Shown here piece after piece: positions 9,309 through 17,266 of a stretch of 64,000 nucleotides of DNA. Within the stretch, counting starts at the first letter, position 1. Each line of letters opens with the position of its first letter. The notes under the pieces were generated by a model that was not told where the DNA came from, searched no databases, and saw only the letters and a list, made by a program, of their open reading frames with translations. The translations under genes were made by a program, and so were the position numbers. Source of the stretch: Sphingomonas kyeonggiensis. Lineage in GTDB: Bacteria > Pseudomonadota > Alphaproteobacteria > Sphingomonadales > Sphingomonadaceae. The stretch is taken from assembly GCF_014196745.1 (NCBI RefSeq), contig NZ_JACIEH010000001.1, forward strand, positions 124,001 through 188,000. Reading direction: 5' to 3'.

Positions 9309-11690
9309 ATGCGGTCGATTTCAACCTCGCGACGGGAACTCATGATCGGCGCCGCGGCGCTGAGCTTCGGCGCCGGCTCGGCCGCACGGGCGGTTGCCGC
9401 CGCGGTGCGCGCGCCGGCCAAGGTGCAGCCGCTGCCGCTGGGCGACGTGCGCCTGCTTCCGTCGGATTTCGCGACCGCGGTCGAGGTCAACCACAAATAT
9501 CTGCTCCGGCTGAGCCCGGACCGGTTCCTCCACAATTTCCGCAAATATGCCGGCCTCGAGCCCAAGGCGGCGATCTATGGGGGGTGGGAGAGCGACACGA
9601 TCGCCGGCCATACGCTGGGCCACTACCTCACCGCGCTGGTGCTGATGTGGCAGCAGACCGGCGACGCCGAGATGCGCCGTCGCGCCGACTATATCGTCGA
9701 CGAACTCGCCGAGGCGCAGGCGAAGCGCGGCACCGGCTATGTCGGCGCGCTCGGCCGCAAGCGGAAGGACGGCACCGTCGTCGATGGCGAGGAGATCTTC
9801 GCCGAGCTGACCAAGGGCGAGATCAAGTCGGGGGGATTCGATCTCAACGGCTCGTGGTCGCCGCTCTACACGGTACACAAGCTGTTCGCGGGCCTGCTCG
9901 ACGTCCACGGCGCCTGGGGCAACAAGAAGGCGCTCGTCGTCGTCGAAGGGCTGGGCGGCTATTTCGAGCGCGTATTCCTGGCGCTGACCCCGGCGCAGGT
10001 GCAGGAAGTGCTGGGCTGCGAATATGGCGGGCTCAACGAGAGCTATGCCGAGATGCACCAGCGCACCGGCAACCCGCGCTGGCTCAAGATGGCCGAGCTG
10101 ATCTACGACAACCGCGTGCTCGATCCGCTTTCCAACCGCGAGGACAAGCTCGCCAATTTCCACGCCAACACCCAGGTGCCCAAGCTGATCGGCCTGGCGC
10201 GGCTCTACGACATCACCGGCAACGAGAAGCGGCGGACCGCGGCGACCTTCTTCTGGGATCGCGTGGTGCACCACCACAGCTACGTCATCGGCGGCAATGC
10301 CGATCGCGAGTATTTCTTCGAGCCGGACACCACGTCGCAGCACATCACCGAAGTGACCTGCGAGCATTGCAACACCTACAACATGCTCAAGCTCACCCGG
10401 CACCTCTATGCGTGGGACCAGGACGGCGCGCTGTTCGACTATTATGAGCGCGCGCATCTCAACCACGTGATGTCGGCGCAGGACCCGGCGACCGGCGGCT
10501 TCACCTATATGACCCCGCTGATGAGTGGCGCCGAGCGCGGCTTTTCGAGCACCGACGACGACGCCTTCTGGTGCTGCGTCGGCTCGGGCATGGAGAGCCA
10601 TGCCAAGCACGGCGAGTCGATCTTCTGGGAAGACGATGCCGGCGGCCTGATCGTCAATCTCTACATCCCCGCCGAGGCGCGCCTGGCGAAGCGCGGCGGA
10701 TCGGTGAAGCTCGAGACCAGCTATCCCTTCACGCCGACTTCGACACTGAGCTTCGCCAAGATCAAGGCCGGCAAGTTCCCGCTGTCGCTGCGCGTGCCGG
10801 GCTGGGCAAACGGCAAGGCGGAAGTCACCGTCAACGGCAAGCCGGTCACCCCGGTGTTCGCGCGCGGCTATGCGATCGTCGATCGCCGCTGGCAGCCCGG
10901 CGACACTGTGCAGATCACCCTGCCGCTCGACCTGCGGATCGAAGCGGCGCCGGGCGACGACAGCACGATCGCGGTGCTGCGCGGCCCGATGGTGCTCGCC
11001 GCCGATCTGGGATCGCGCGAGACCAAGTGGGAGCAGGCCGATCCGGCGCTGGTCGGCGCCGACCTGATCGCCGGTTTCGTCCCCACGGATGCCGCCGCGG
11101 GACGCTATGCGACCAAGGGCGTGGTGCGGCCGTCGAACCTCGACTTCGTGCCTTTCTATCGCCAGTACAACCGCCGCAGCGCCGTCTATTTCAAGCGCTT
11201 CAGCGAGGCGGCGTGGAAGGTCGAGGAGGCCGCCTACAATGCCGAGCAGGCCCGCCTGCGCGACATCGCGGCGCGTTCGGTCGACGTCATGCACCTGGGC
11301 GAGATGCAGCCGGAGCGCGACCACAGCCTGACCTCCGAAATGTCCTGGCCGGTCACCTATCGCGGCCGCCAGGGCCGCGACGTGCGCTCGGGCGGTTTCC
11401 TCGAGTTCGACATGGCGGTGAAGCCGGGACCGTTGATGCTGCAGGCCAGCTATTGGGGTGACGAGCGCGGGCGGACGTTCGACATCCTGATCGACAACAC
11501 CAAGGTGGCGACGCAGAAGCTCGACCATGACGCGCCGGGCAAGTTCTTCGACGTCGAATATGCGGTTCCGGAGGCGCTGACCCGCGGCAAGCAGAAGGTG
11601 CGCGTGCGGATCGTGCCCAAGGACCGCAGCACCGCGGGCCCGATCTTCGGGGTGCGGCTGTTCACCGCCAAGCCGGCGGCGGCGAATTGA
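9309..11690 (+). CDS. Beta-L-arabinofuranosidase, GH127/GH146 clan (DUF1680), Tat-exported
   Basis: A 793-residue enzyme expected to release L-arabinose from beta-L-arabinofuranosides such as those on hydroxyproline. It begins with a twin-arginine signal (STSRRELMIGAAALSFGAG). The central (alpha/alpha) barrel carries the zinc-cysteine site of this clan: Glu352 and Cys354 in CEHCNTYNML and the Cys422-Cys423 pair in FWCCVGSGMESHAKHGE, where one Cys acts as the nucleophile in HypBA1-type enzymes. The ECNTYNM/CCVGSGM style is closer to GH146 than to classical GH127. Two beta-domains follow, with a DUF6805-like module at ~665-790. ATG 9309 is chosen for its GGAGAG and Tat signal; a start at 9255 would run through the operator. 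First gene of a tightly coupled operon with the Ldh-family, DUF885 and GH43 genes. Confidence 0.9.
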   Translation: MRSISTSRRELMIGAAALSFGAGSAARAVAAAVRAPAKVQPLPLGDVRLLPSDFATAVEVNHKYLLRLSPDRFLHNFRKYAGLEPKAAIYGGWESDTIAGHTLGHYLTALVLMWQQTGDAEMRRRADYIVDELAEAQAKRGTGYVGALGRKRKDGTVVDGEEIFAELTKGEIKSGGFDLNGSWSPLYTVHKLFAGLLDVHGAWGNKKALVVVEGLGGYFERVFLALTPAQVQEVLGCEYGGLNESYAEMHQRTGNPRWLKMAELIYDNRVLDPLSNREDKLANFHANTQVPKLIGLARLYDITGNEKRRTAATFFWDRVVHHHSYVIGGNADREYFFEPDTTSQHITEVTCEHCNTYNMLKLTRHLYAWDQDGALFDYYERAHLNHVMSAQDPATGGFTYMTPLMSGAERGFSSTDDDAFWCCVGSGMESHAKHGESIFWEDDAGGLIVNLYIPAEARLAKRGGSVKLETSYPFTPTSTLSFAKIKAGKFPLSLRVPGWANGKAEVTVNGKPVTPVFARGYAIVDRRWQPGDTVQITLPLDLRIEAAPGDDSTIAVLRGPMVLAADLGSRETKWEQADPALVGADLIAGFVPTDAAAGRYATKGVVRPSNLDFVPFYRQYNRRSAVYFKRFSEAAWKVEEAAYNAEQARLRDIAARSVDVMHLGEMQPERDHSLTSEMSWPVTYRGRQGRDVRSGGFLEFDMAVKPGPLMLQASYWGDERGRTFDILIDNTKVATQKLDHDAPGKFFDVEYAVPEALTRGKQKVRVRIVPKDRSTAGPIFGVRLFTAKPAAAN

Positions 11691-11713
11691 GCGAGGCGCC
11701 GGCCGGCGTCGCG

Positions 11714-12709
11714 ATGACGCTCGACAGCTTGCGGGAACTCGCCCGCGCCAAGCTGCGCGCGGCGGGGCTGGCCGGCGATCATGCCGATGCGGTTGCCGAG
11801 ACGATGGTCTCGGGCGAGCGTGACGGCTGCGCCAGCCACGGCATCTATCGGCTGCTCGTCGCCGATCGCAGCATCCGCGCCGGCGTGGTGGTGCCCGATG
11901 CGGTGCCGCAGGTGAGCGAACCCAAGGCCGGGCTGGTGCGCGTGGACGGCGGCGGCGGCTTTGCCCAGCTCGCCTTCGAACGCGGCATGCCGCTTCTGGT
12001 CGAGAAGGCGCGCGCCAATGGCATCGCCGCGCTGGCGCTGAACCATGTCGTGCACTTCGCGGCGCTGTGGCCCGAGGTGGAGATGCTGGCGGAGCAGGGG
12101 CTGGTCGCCCTGGCCTTCACCCCCAGCCATGCCTGGGTGGCGCCGGCGGGCGGGACGAAGCCGGTGTTCGGGACCAATCCGATCGCATTCGGCTGGCCCC
12201 GGCCGGGGCGCGATCCGTTCGTGTTCGACTTCGCCACCAGCGCCGTCGCGCGCGGCGAGATCGAGCTGCACCGCCGCGAGGGCCGGGCGGTTCCCGAGGA
12301 CTGGGGCTATGACGCGGAGGGACGCGGGACCACCGATGCCGAGGCGGTGCTGAACGGTGCGATGCGCACGTTCGGCGGGCACAAGGGCTCGGCCCTGGCA
12401 GCGATGGTCGAGCTGCTCGCCGGGCCGCTGATCGCGGACATGACCAGCGCCGAATCGATCGCGGCCGACCAGGGGCGCGGCGGATCGCCGATCGGGGGCG
12501 AGCTGATCCTGGCGATCGACCCCGCGGGCTTTCTCGGCGAGGCGGTGCAGGCGCATCTCGAGCGTGCGGAAGCGATGTTCGCTGCAATCGAGGGGCAGGG
12601 CGCCCGGCTGCCCTCGCAGCGGCGCTATGCCGCGCGGGCGCGCAGCCTGAGCGAGGGTGTCACCATCCCCGCGGGACTATATGCGGACATCATGGCAATC
12701 GGAGAGTGA
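11714..12709 (+). CDS. Ldh-family oxidoreductase, possible delta1-pyrroline-2-carboxylate reductase
   Basis: About 331 residues of the malate/L-lactate (Ldh) family, which also includes DpkA-type delta1-piperidine/pyrroline-2-carboxylate reductases. The conserved catalytic His is in GCASHGIYRL; other family motifs are NHVVHFAALWPEVE, FGTNPIAFGWPRPG, DFATSAVARGEI and the FGGHKGSALAAMVELL block. The substrate is inferred: hydroxyproline loci often contain a member that reduces pyrroline-2-carboxylate to L-proline, but a sugar-acid or ureidoglycolate-like substrate cannot be excluded. The start is uncertain: TTG at 11687 would overlap the upstream stop (TTGA); ATG at 11714 fits the usual N-terminus. 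No signal peptide. Its stop overlaps the next start region, consistent with coupled translation. Confidence 0.8.
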   Translation: MTLDSLRELARAKLRAAGLAGDHADAVAETMVSGERDGCASHGIYRLLVADRSIRAGVVVPDAVPQVSEPKAGLVRVDGGGGFAQLAFERGMPLLVEKARANGIAALALNHVVHFAALWPEVEMLAEQGLVALAFTPSHAWVAPAGGTKPVFGTNPIAFGWPRPGRDPFVFDFATSAVARGEIELHRREGRAVPEDWGYDAEGRGTTDAEAVLNGAMRTFGGHKGSALAAMVELLAGPLIADMTSAESIAADQGRGGSPIGGELILAIDPAGFLGEAVQAHLERAEAMFAAIEGQGARLPSQRRYAARARSLSEGVTIPAGLYADIMAIGE

Positions 12710-12711
12710 TC

Positions 12712-14478
12712 GTGGCGGGATGGCGTAGCGCGGCTTGGATGCTGGCGGGTGTGGCGGTGATGGCGACGACGGCGGCGGATGCAGGCATCCCCAAGGGCGC
12801 CGCCGATGCCCAGTTCCGCAAGCTCTACACCGAGGAATATGCCTGGCGGCAGCGCCAGCAGGGGCCGAGCGAGGACAGCCCGAAGAACGACAAGCCGGGC
12901 CTGCCCGATGTCGGCCCCGCCGCACAGGCGGCACGGCTGGCACGCTGGACCGCGACGCTGGCCGCGCTGAACCGGATCAAGCCCGCCACCCTCTCGCCGG
13001 CCGAGCAGGTCAACTACGCGGTCTACAAGGGCCAGATCGAGGCGCTGCTCAACGAGCAGAAGTTCCGCGACTATGAAAAGCCGCTCAACGCGGACAGCAG
13101 CTTCTGGGGCGACCTTGTAGAAGCCGGACGCGGCGACTTCGTGCGCGAGGCGGATTATCGCCGCTACCTGGCGACGCTGCGCGACATGCCGCGCTATTTC
13201 GACCAGCAGATCGAGAACATGCGTGCGGGCCTCAAGCGCGGGTTCACGCCGCCGCAGATCACCCTGAAGGGGCGCGACGCCGGGGTCGCCAAGGTCGTCG
13301 ACGCGAAGACTCCCGCCGACTCGCCCTTCTTCACACCCTTCACCAAATTCCCCGCGGGGATGCCGGCGGACGTCCAGGCGAAGCTGCGGGTTGAGGGCGA
13401 AGCGGCAATCCGCGATGCCGTGGTGCCGGCCCATGCCAAGCTGCTGCGCTTCCTGCGCGAGGAATATATCCCGGGCGCACGCACCGTTCTCGCCGCCTAT
13501 GACCTGCCGGACGGGCACGCCTATTATCGCTCGAAGGTCGCCGAATATACGACGCTCGACCAGACGCCCGAGCAGGTCCATGCGATCGGCCTGGCCGAGG
13601 TCGCCAAGATCCGCGCCCGCATGCACGACGTGATGCAGCAGGTCGGGTTCAAGGGCGATTTCCCCGCCTTCCTCAAGTTCCTGCGCACCGATCCGCAATT
13701 CTACGCCAAGACGCCGCAGGACCTGCTCGATCGCGGTGCGTGGATCGCCAAGAAGTTCGACGGCAAGGCGTCCAAATATTTCGGCCGGCTGCCGCGCAGC
13801 CGCTTCGCGATCATCCCAGTGCCGGACGACATCGCCCCCTTCTACACCAGCGGCCGGGGCGGGCCGGGCGTCTACCTGATCAACACCTACAACCTGCCGG
13901 CGCGGGCGCTCTATTCGCTCCCGGCCCTGACGCTGCACGAAAGCGCGCCGGGCCACGCCTTCCAGATGCCGCTCGCCGCCGAGAACAAGGACCTGCCGGC
14001 GTTCCGCCGCGACACCTATCTCTCGGTCTATGGCGAGGGCTGGGCGCTCTATTCGGAGGCGCTGGGCGAAGAAATGGGGATGTACGAAACGCCCTACGAG
14101 CTGTTCGGCATGCTCAGCTACCAGATGTGGCGCGCGGCGCGGCTGGTGGTCGACACCGGCATCCACGCCCAGGGCTGGACCCGCGAGCAGGCGCAGCAAT
14201 ATCTGCACGACAACACCGCGCTGGCCGATCACGAGATCGAGACCGAGGTGGATCGCTACATCGCCTGGCCCGGCCAGGCGCTGAGCTATTACACCGGCGA
14301 ACTGGCGATCCTGAACGCCCGGACGCGCGCCGAGAAGGCGCTGGGCGGGAAGTTCAACCTGCGTGCCTTCCACGACGCCGTGCTCGCGCTCGGATCGGTG
14401 CCGGTTCCCGAGATCGACCGGCGTATCGACAAGCTCATCGCCGACGGCGGCAAGGGCCCCTATCCCGACGAGGAATGA
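12712..14478 (+). CDS. DUF885 family exported zinc peptidase-like protein
   Basis: A 588-residue protein with a signal peptide (WMLAGVAVMATTAADA). The diagnostic DUF885 motif HESAPGHAFQ (an HExxxxH variant) is followed by YGEGWALYSEALGEEMG with the third Glu, the arrangement of a gluzincin-like zinc site. Members are putative metallopeptidases, probably carboxypeptidase- or dipeptidase-like; substrates are mostly unknown. GTG at 12712 is preferred because GGAGAG precedes it by 5-6 bp; an in-frame GTG at 12706 overlaps the previous stop. Placed between the arabinofuranosidase operon's reductase and a GH43 gene, it is a good candidate for trimming Hyp-rich peptides in the periplasm (inference). 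Confidence 0.85.
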   Translation: MAGWRSAAWMLAGVAVMATTAADAGIPKGAADAQFRKLYTEEYAWRQRQQGPSEDSPKNDKPGLPDVGPAAQAARLARWTATLAALNRIKPATLSPAEQVNYAVYKGQIEALLNEQKFRDYEKPLNADSSFWGDLVEAGRGDFVREADYRRYLATLRDMPRYFDQQIENMRAGLKRGFTPPQITLKGRDAGVAKVVDAKTPADSPFFTPFTKFPAGMPADVQAKLRVEGEAAIRDAVVPAHAKLLRFLREEYIPGARTVLAAYDLPDGHAYYRSKVAEYTTLDQTPEQVHAIGLAEVAKIRARMHDVMQQVGFKGDFPAFLKFLRTDPQFYAKTPQDLLDRGAWIAKKFDGKASKYFGRLPRSRFAIIPVPDDIAPFYTSGRGGPGVYLINTYNLPARALYSLPALTLHESAPGHAFQMPLAAENKDLPAFRRDTYLSVYGEGWALYSEALGEEMGMYETPYELFGMLSYQMWRAARLVVDTGIHAQGWTREQAQQYLHDNTALADHEIETEVDRYIAWPGQALSYYTGELAILNARTRAEKALGGKFNLRAFHDAVLALGSVPVPEIDRRIDKLIADGGKGPYPDEE

Positions 14479-14482
14479 CCTG

Positions 14483-16039
14483 ATGCGAATGATGGCTTTC
14501 GCCGCGCTGCTGGCGCTGCCCGGTGCTGCCTGCGCGCAAGGCGTGGAGGCGCCGGAGACGGTGACCTCGAAGGGCAATCCGATCCTTGCGGACGGGCGCT
14601 ATTACACCACCGATCCGGCGCCTCTGGTCGATGGCGACACGCTCTACATCCTCACCGGACGGGACGTGGCCGATCCGGAGGTCAACGACTTCATCATGCC
14701 CGAATGGCAGCTGCTGTCGACGCGCGACCCGGCTTCGCACGTCTGGCAGCATAAGCCGGGCTTCATCCGGCCCGAGAACGTGTTCGCCTGGGCCGAGCCG
14801 GCGCGGGCCTATGCCGGGCAGATCGTGAAGGGGCCGGACGGGCGCTTCTATTTCTACGCGCCGGTGCTCGAGCGCGACAGCGACGCGAAGGACCGGTTCG
14901 CGATCGGCGTCGCGGTGGCGGACAGCGTGAACGGACCCTGGAAGGACGCACACCCCGCCGGGCCGATCGTCTCGCAGAAGATCCCGGTTCCGAACGACAT
15001 CCAGAACATCGATCCCACGGTGCTGGTCGACGATGACGGGCGGGTCTACCTCTATTGGGGCACGTTCGGGCAGATGCGCGGCATGGAGCTGGAGCGCGAC
15101 ATGATCACGCCCAAGGGTCCCGAGACGCGGATCCAGGGGTTGACCGGCTTCTTCGAGGCGCCGTGGATCTTCAAGCGCAAGGGCATCTATTACATGCTCT
15201 ATGCGGGCAACAAGGCGGGCCCCGACAGCGCCTGCACCCCGGCGGTCTATCATGCCTGCCAGGCCTGGGGCACGGCGACCTCGCCGCTCGGACCCTGGAC
15301 CTATCGCGGCGTCGCGCTGCGTCCGGTCTCCTCGACCACCTCGCATGCCGGAATCGTCGAGTTCAAGGGCAAGTGGTACATGGCCTACCACACCGCCGAT
15401 GCGGTGGGCGGCGGGCATTTCCGGCGCAGCGTCGCGATCGACCCGGTCGAATGGGACGACAGCGTCTCGCCCGCGGCGATGCGGCCGGTGGTGCCGACCC
15501 GCGCGCCGCAGCCCGCGCCCGTGGCGACGCGCAATGTGGCGAGATCGGCCTGGGCGTCGTCGTCGAACCAGGTGCCGCTGCAATATTGGATCGCCGCGAT
15601 CAACGACGGCAAGGTGCGCGCCAATCCGCTGCCGCCCGAGATGTGGGGCACTTGGAACGGCAACAACCCGAAACAGCCCTGGATCGAGTATCGCTGGGAC
15701 AAGCCGGTGACGCTCAACGGATCGCGCATCTATTTCTTTGCCGACCAGCCGGCGGGATCGGGCGTCGGCGTGGCGCCGCCAGCGGCCTGGCACCTCGAAT
15801 ATTGGAGCGGCGGCTGGAAGCCGGTGCCGGGCGCGAGCGGCTATGGCACGACGCCGGGCGCGTTCCAGGACGTCCGCTTCGCCCCGGTGACCACGCGCTG
15901 CCTGCGCGCGGTGTTCGATGCATCCAGTGCGGGCGGCACCTATGCCGGGGTCGGCGTGCAGGAATGGGAAGCGCTGGCGCCGGGTGCCCGGAAGCCCGTC
16001 TCCGCGCCGGCCGGCGCTCCGGCGGACTGCGGCAAGTAA
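14483..16039 (+). CDS. GH43 family glycosidase with C-terminal F5/8-type domain
   Basis: A 518-residue exported enzyme (signal peptide cut near ACAQ, residue 19). The five-bladed GH43 propeller shows the three catalytic acids in place: Asp44 in TTDPAP (base), the Asp of NIDPTVLVDDDG (pKa modulator) and the Glu of GFFEAPWIF (acid). Residues ~375-500 resemble a discoidin/F5-8C carbohydrate-binding module (ARSAWASSSNQVPLQYWIAA, then WIEYRWDKPVTL). GH43 enzymes are mostly arabinofuranosidases or xylosidases; alpha-L-arabinofuranosidase is the natural guess beside a beta-L-arabinofuranosidase. Last gene of the 9309-16039 operon, 4 bp after the DUF885 stop, followed by a strong hairpin. Confidence 0.88.
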   Translation: MRMMAFAALLALPGAACAQGVEAPETVTSKGNPILADGRYYTTDPAPLVDGDTLYILTGRDVADPEVNDFIMPEWQLLSTRDPASHVWQHKPGFIRPENVFAWAEPARAYAGQIVKGPDGRFYFYAPVLERDSDAKDRFAIGVAVADSVNGPWKDAHPAGPIVSQKIPVPNDIQNIDPTVLVDDDGRVYLYWGTFGQMRGMELERDMITPKGPETRIQGLTGFFEAPWIFKRKGIYYMLYAGNKAGPDSACTPAVYHACQAWGTATSPLGPWTYRGVALRPVSSTTSHAGIVEFKGKWYMAYHTADAVGGGHFRRSVAIDPVEWDDSVSPAAMRPVVPTRAPQPAPVATRNVARSAWASSSNQVPLQYWIAAINDGKVRANPLPPEMWGTWNGNNPKQPWIEYRWDKPVTLNGSRIYFFADQPAGSGVGVAPPAAWHLEYWSGGWKPVPGASGYGTTPGAFQDVRFAPVTTRCLRAVFDASSAGGTYAGVGVQEWEALAPGARKPVSAPAGAPADCGK

Positions 16040-16041
16040 CG

Positions 16042-16085
16042 AAAAGGCGCACCGTCGGCCCGATCGCCGACGGTGCGCGTTGTTC
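16042..16085. terminator. Bidirectional terminator between GH43 and Xaa-Pro dipeptidase genes
   Basis: Perfect 13-bp GC-rich stem (16047-16059 with 16066-16078), 6-nt loop. The minus-strand side ends in CTTTTCGTT and the plus side in GTTGTTC. It lies between two convergent genes. Confidence 0.8.
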
Positions 16086-16087
16086 GA

Positions 16088-17266
16088 TCAGGCGAAGGGC
16101 CGGTCGATCGCCACCTGCGGCTCGGTGAACCAGGCGGAGCCGGTCTCGGTGACGTACATGTGATCCTCCAGGCGGATGCCGTAGCGCTCGGGCACGACGA
16201 TCATCGGCTCGTTCGAGAAGCACATGCCCGGCGCCAGCGGGGTGCGGTCGCCGCGCACCAGATAGGCGGGCTCGTGGATCGCCAGGCCGATGCCGTGGCC
16301 GGTGCGGTGCGGCAGGCCGGGCAGGCGATAGTCCGGGCCCAGGCCACCCCGCTCGAGCACCGCGCGGGCGGCATAGTCCACGCTCTCGCACGACTCGCCC
16401 GGCCGGCACGCGTCGAACGCGGCGGCCTGGGCTTCCTTCTCCAGATCCCAGGTCGCGCGGACTTCGTCATCGACCCGGCCGAAGCCATAGGTGCGGGTGA
16501 TGTCCGAATGATAGCCGTCGACCGTGCAGCCGGTATCGATCAGCACGAGCTGGTCTTCTTCGAGCGCCTGATCGAAGGGCAGGCCGTGCGGATAGGCGGT
16601 CGCGGTGCCGAACTGGACCGCGCAGAAGGTCGAACCGGCGGCGCCCAGCGCACGGTGCGCCTTGTTGATGAAGTCCTTGACCGTGCTGGCGTGCATCCCC
16701 GGCGCCAGGATGCGCGCGGCGCGGCGGTGCACCTCCAGCGTCATCGACTTGGCCTGCTGCATCAAGGCGAGCTCGGTCGGCGACTTGATCATGCGCAGCG
16801 CGTCGATCACCGGCGCGCCGGAAACGGGGCGGAACGCTGCGCGAAGCTGCTCGGACCAGAGGAAGGGGAGCAGCGGATCGATCGCGAGCACCGAATCGCG
16901 CGGCAGGGCATCCACGATCAGGTCGATCGGATTTTCGTCCTCCTGCCAGAGCAGCAGGTCGGCATCCACGACCAGCTCGGCCTCCAGCGAGCCGCGCTCG
17001 AACGCCGGGCAGATCACCAGCGGGCGGCCGTTCCGGGGCAGCAGCAAGGCCACCAGCCGCTCGGTCGGCGACCAGGCGACGCCGGTGAAATAGCGCAGGC
17101 TCGGGCCGGCGTTCACCAGCACCGCGTCGGCGCCGATCGCGTCGAGCCGCTCGCGGGCGCGCTCTATGCGGCCCAGCCGCTCCTCGACGGTGATGCGCGG
17201 CGCCGGCGCGGCCCAGGCCGCGAGCGAGGCGAGCTCCGCTTCGATCGTCGATCCACCGATGGTCAT
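16088..17266 (-). CDS. M24 family Xaa-Pro dipeptidase (prolidase-like), cytoplasmic
   Basis: A 392-residue pita-bread metallopeptidase without a signal peptide. All five metal ligands are visible: Asp244 and Asp255 (DTGCTVDGYHSDITRTYG), His324 (HRTGHGIG), Glu353 (SNEPMI) and Glu367 (IRLEDHMYV), plus the HGLP and HEP histidines. Such enzymes split Xaa-Pro dipeptides, and would plausibly take Xaa-hydroxyproline. The ATG overlaps the stop of the D-hydroxyproline dehydrogenase gene (ATGA) and is preceded by AAAGGAGG. The coupling suggests that imported Xaa-Hyp dipeptides are opened in the cytoplasm to feed the adjacent pathway. Confidence 0.9.
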   Translation of the reverse strand: MTIGGSTIEAELASLAAWAAPAPRITVEERLGRIERARERLDAIGADAVLVNAGPSLRYFTGVAWSPTERLVALLLPRNGRPLVICPAFERGSLEAELVVDADLLLWQEDENPIDLIVDALPRDSVLAIDPLLPFLWSEQLRAAFRPVSGAPVIDALRMIKSPTELALMQQAKSMTLEVHRRAARILAPGMHASTVKDFINKAHRALGAAGSTFCAVQFGTATAYPHGLPFDQALEEDQLVLIDTGCTVDGYHSDITRTYGFGRVDDEVRATWDLEKEAQAAAFDACRPGESCESVDYAARAVLERGGLGPDYRLPGLPHRTGHGIGLAIHEPAYLVRGDRTPLAPGMCFSNEPMIVVPERYGIRLEDHMYVTETGSAWFTEPQVAIDRPFA

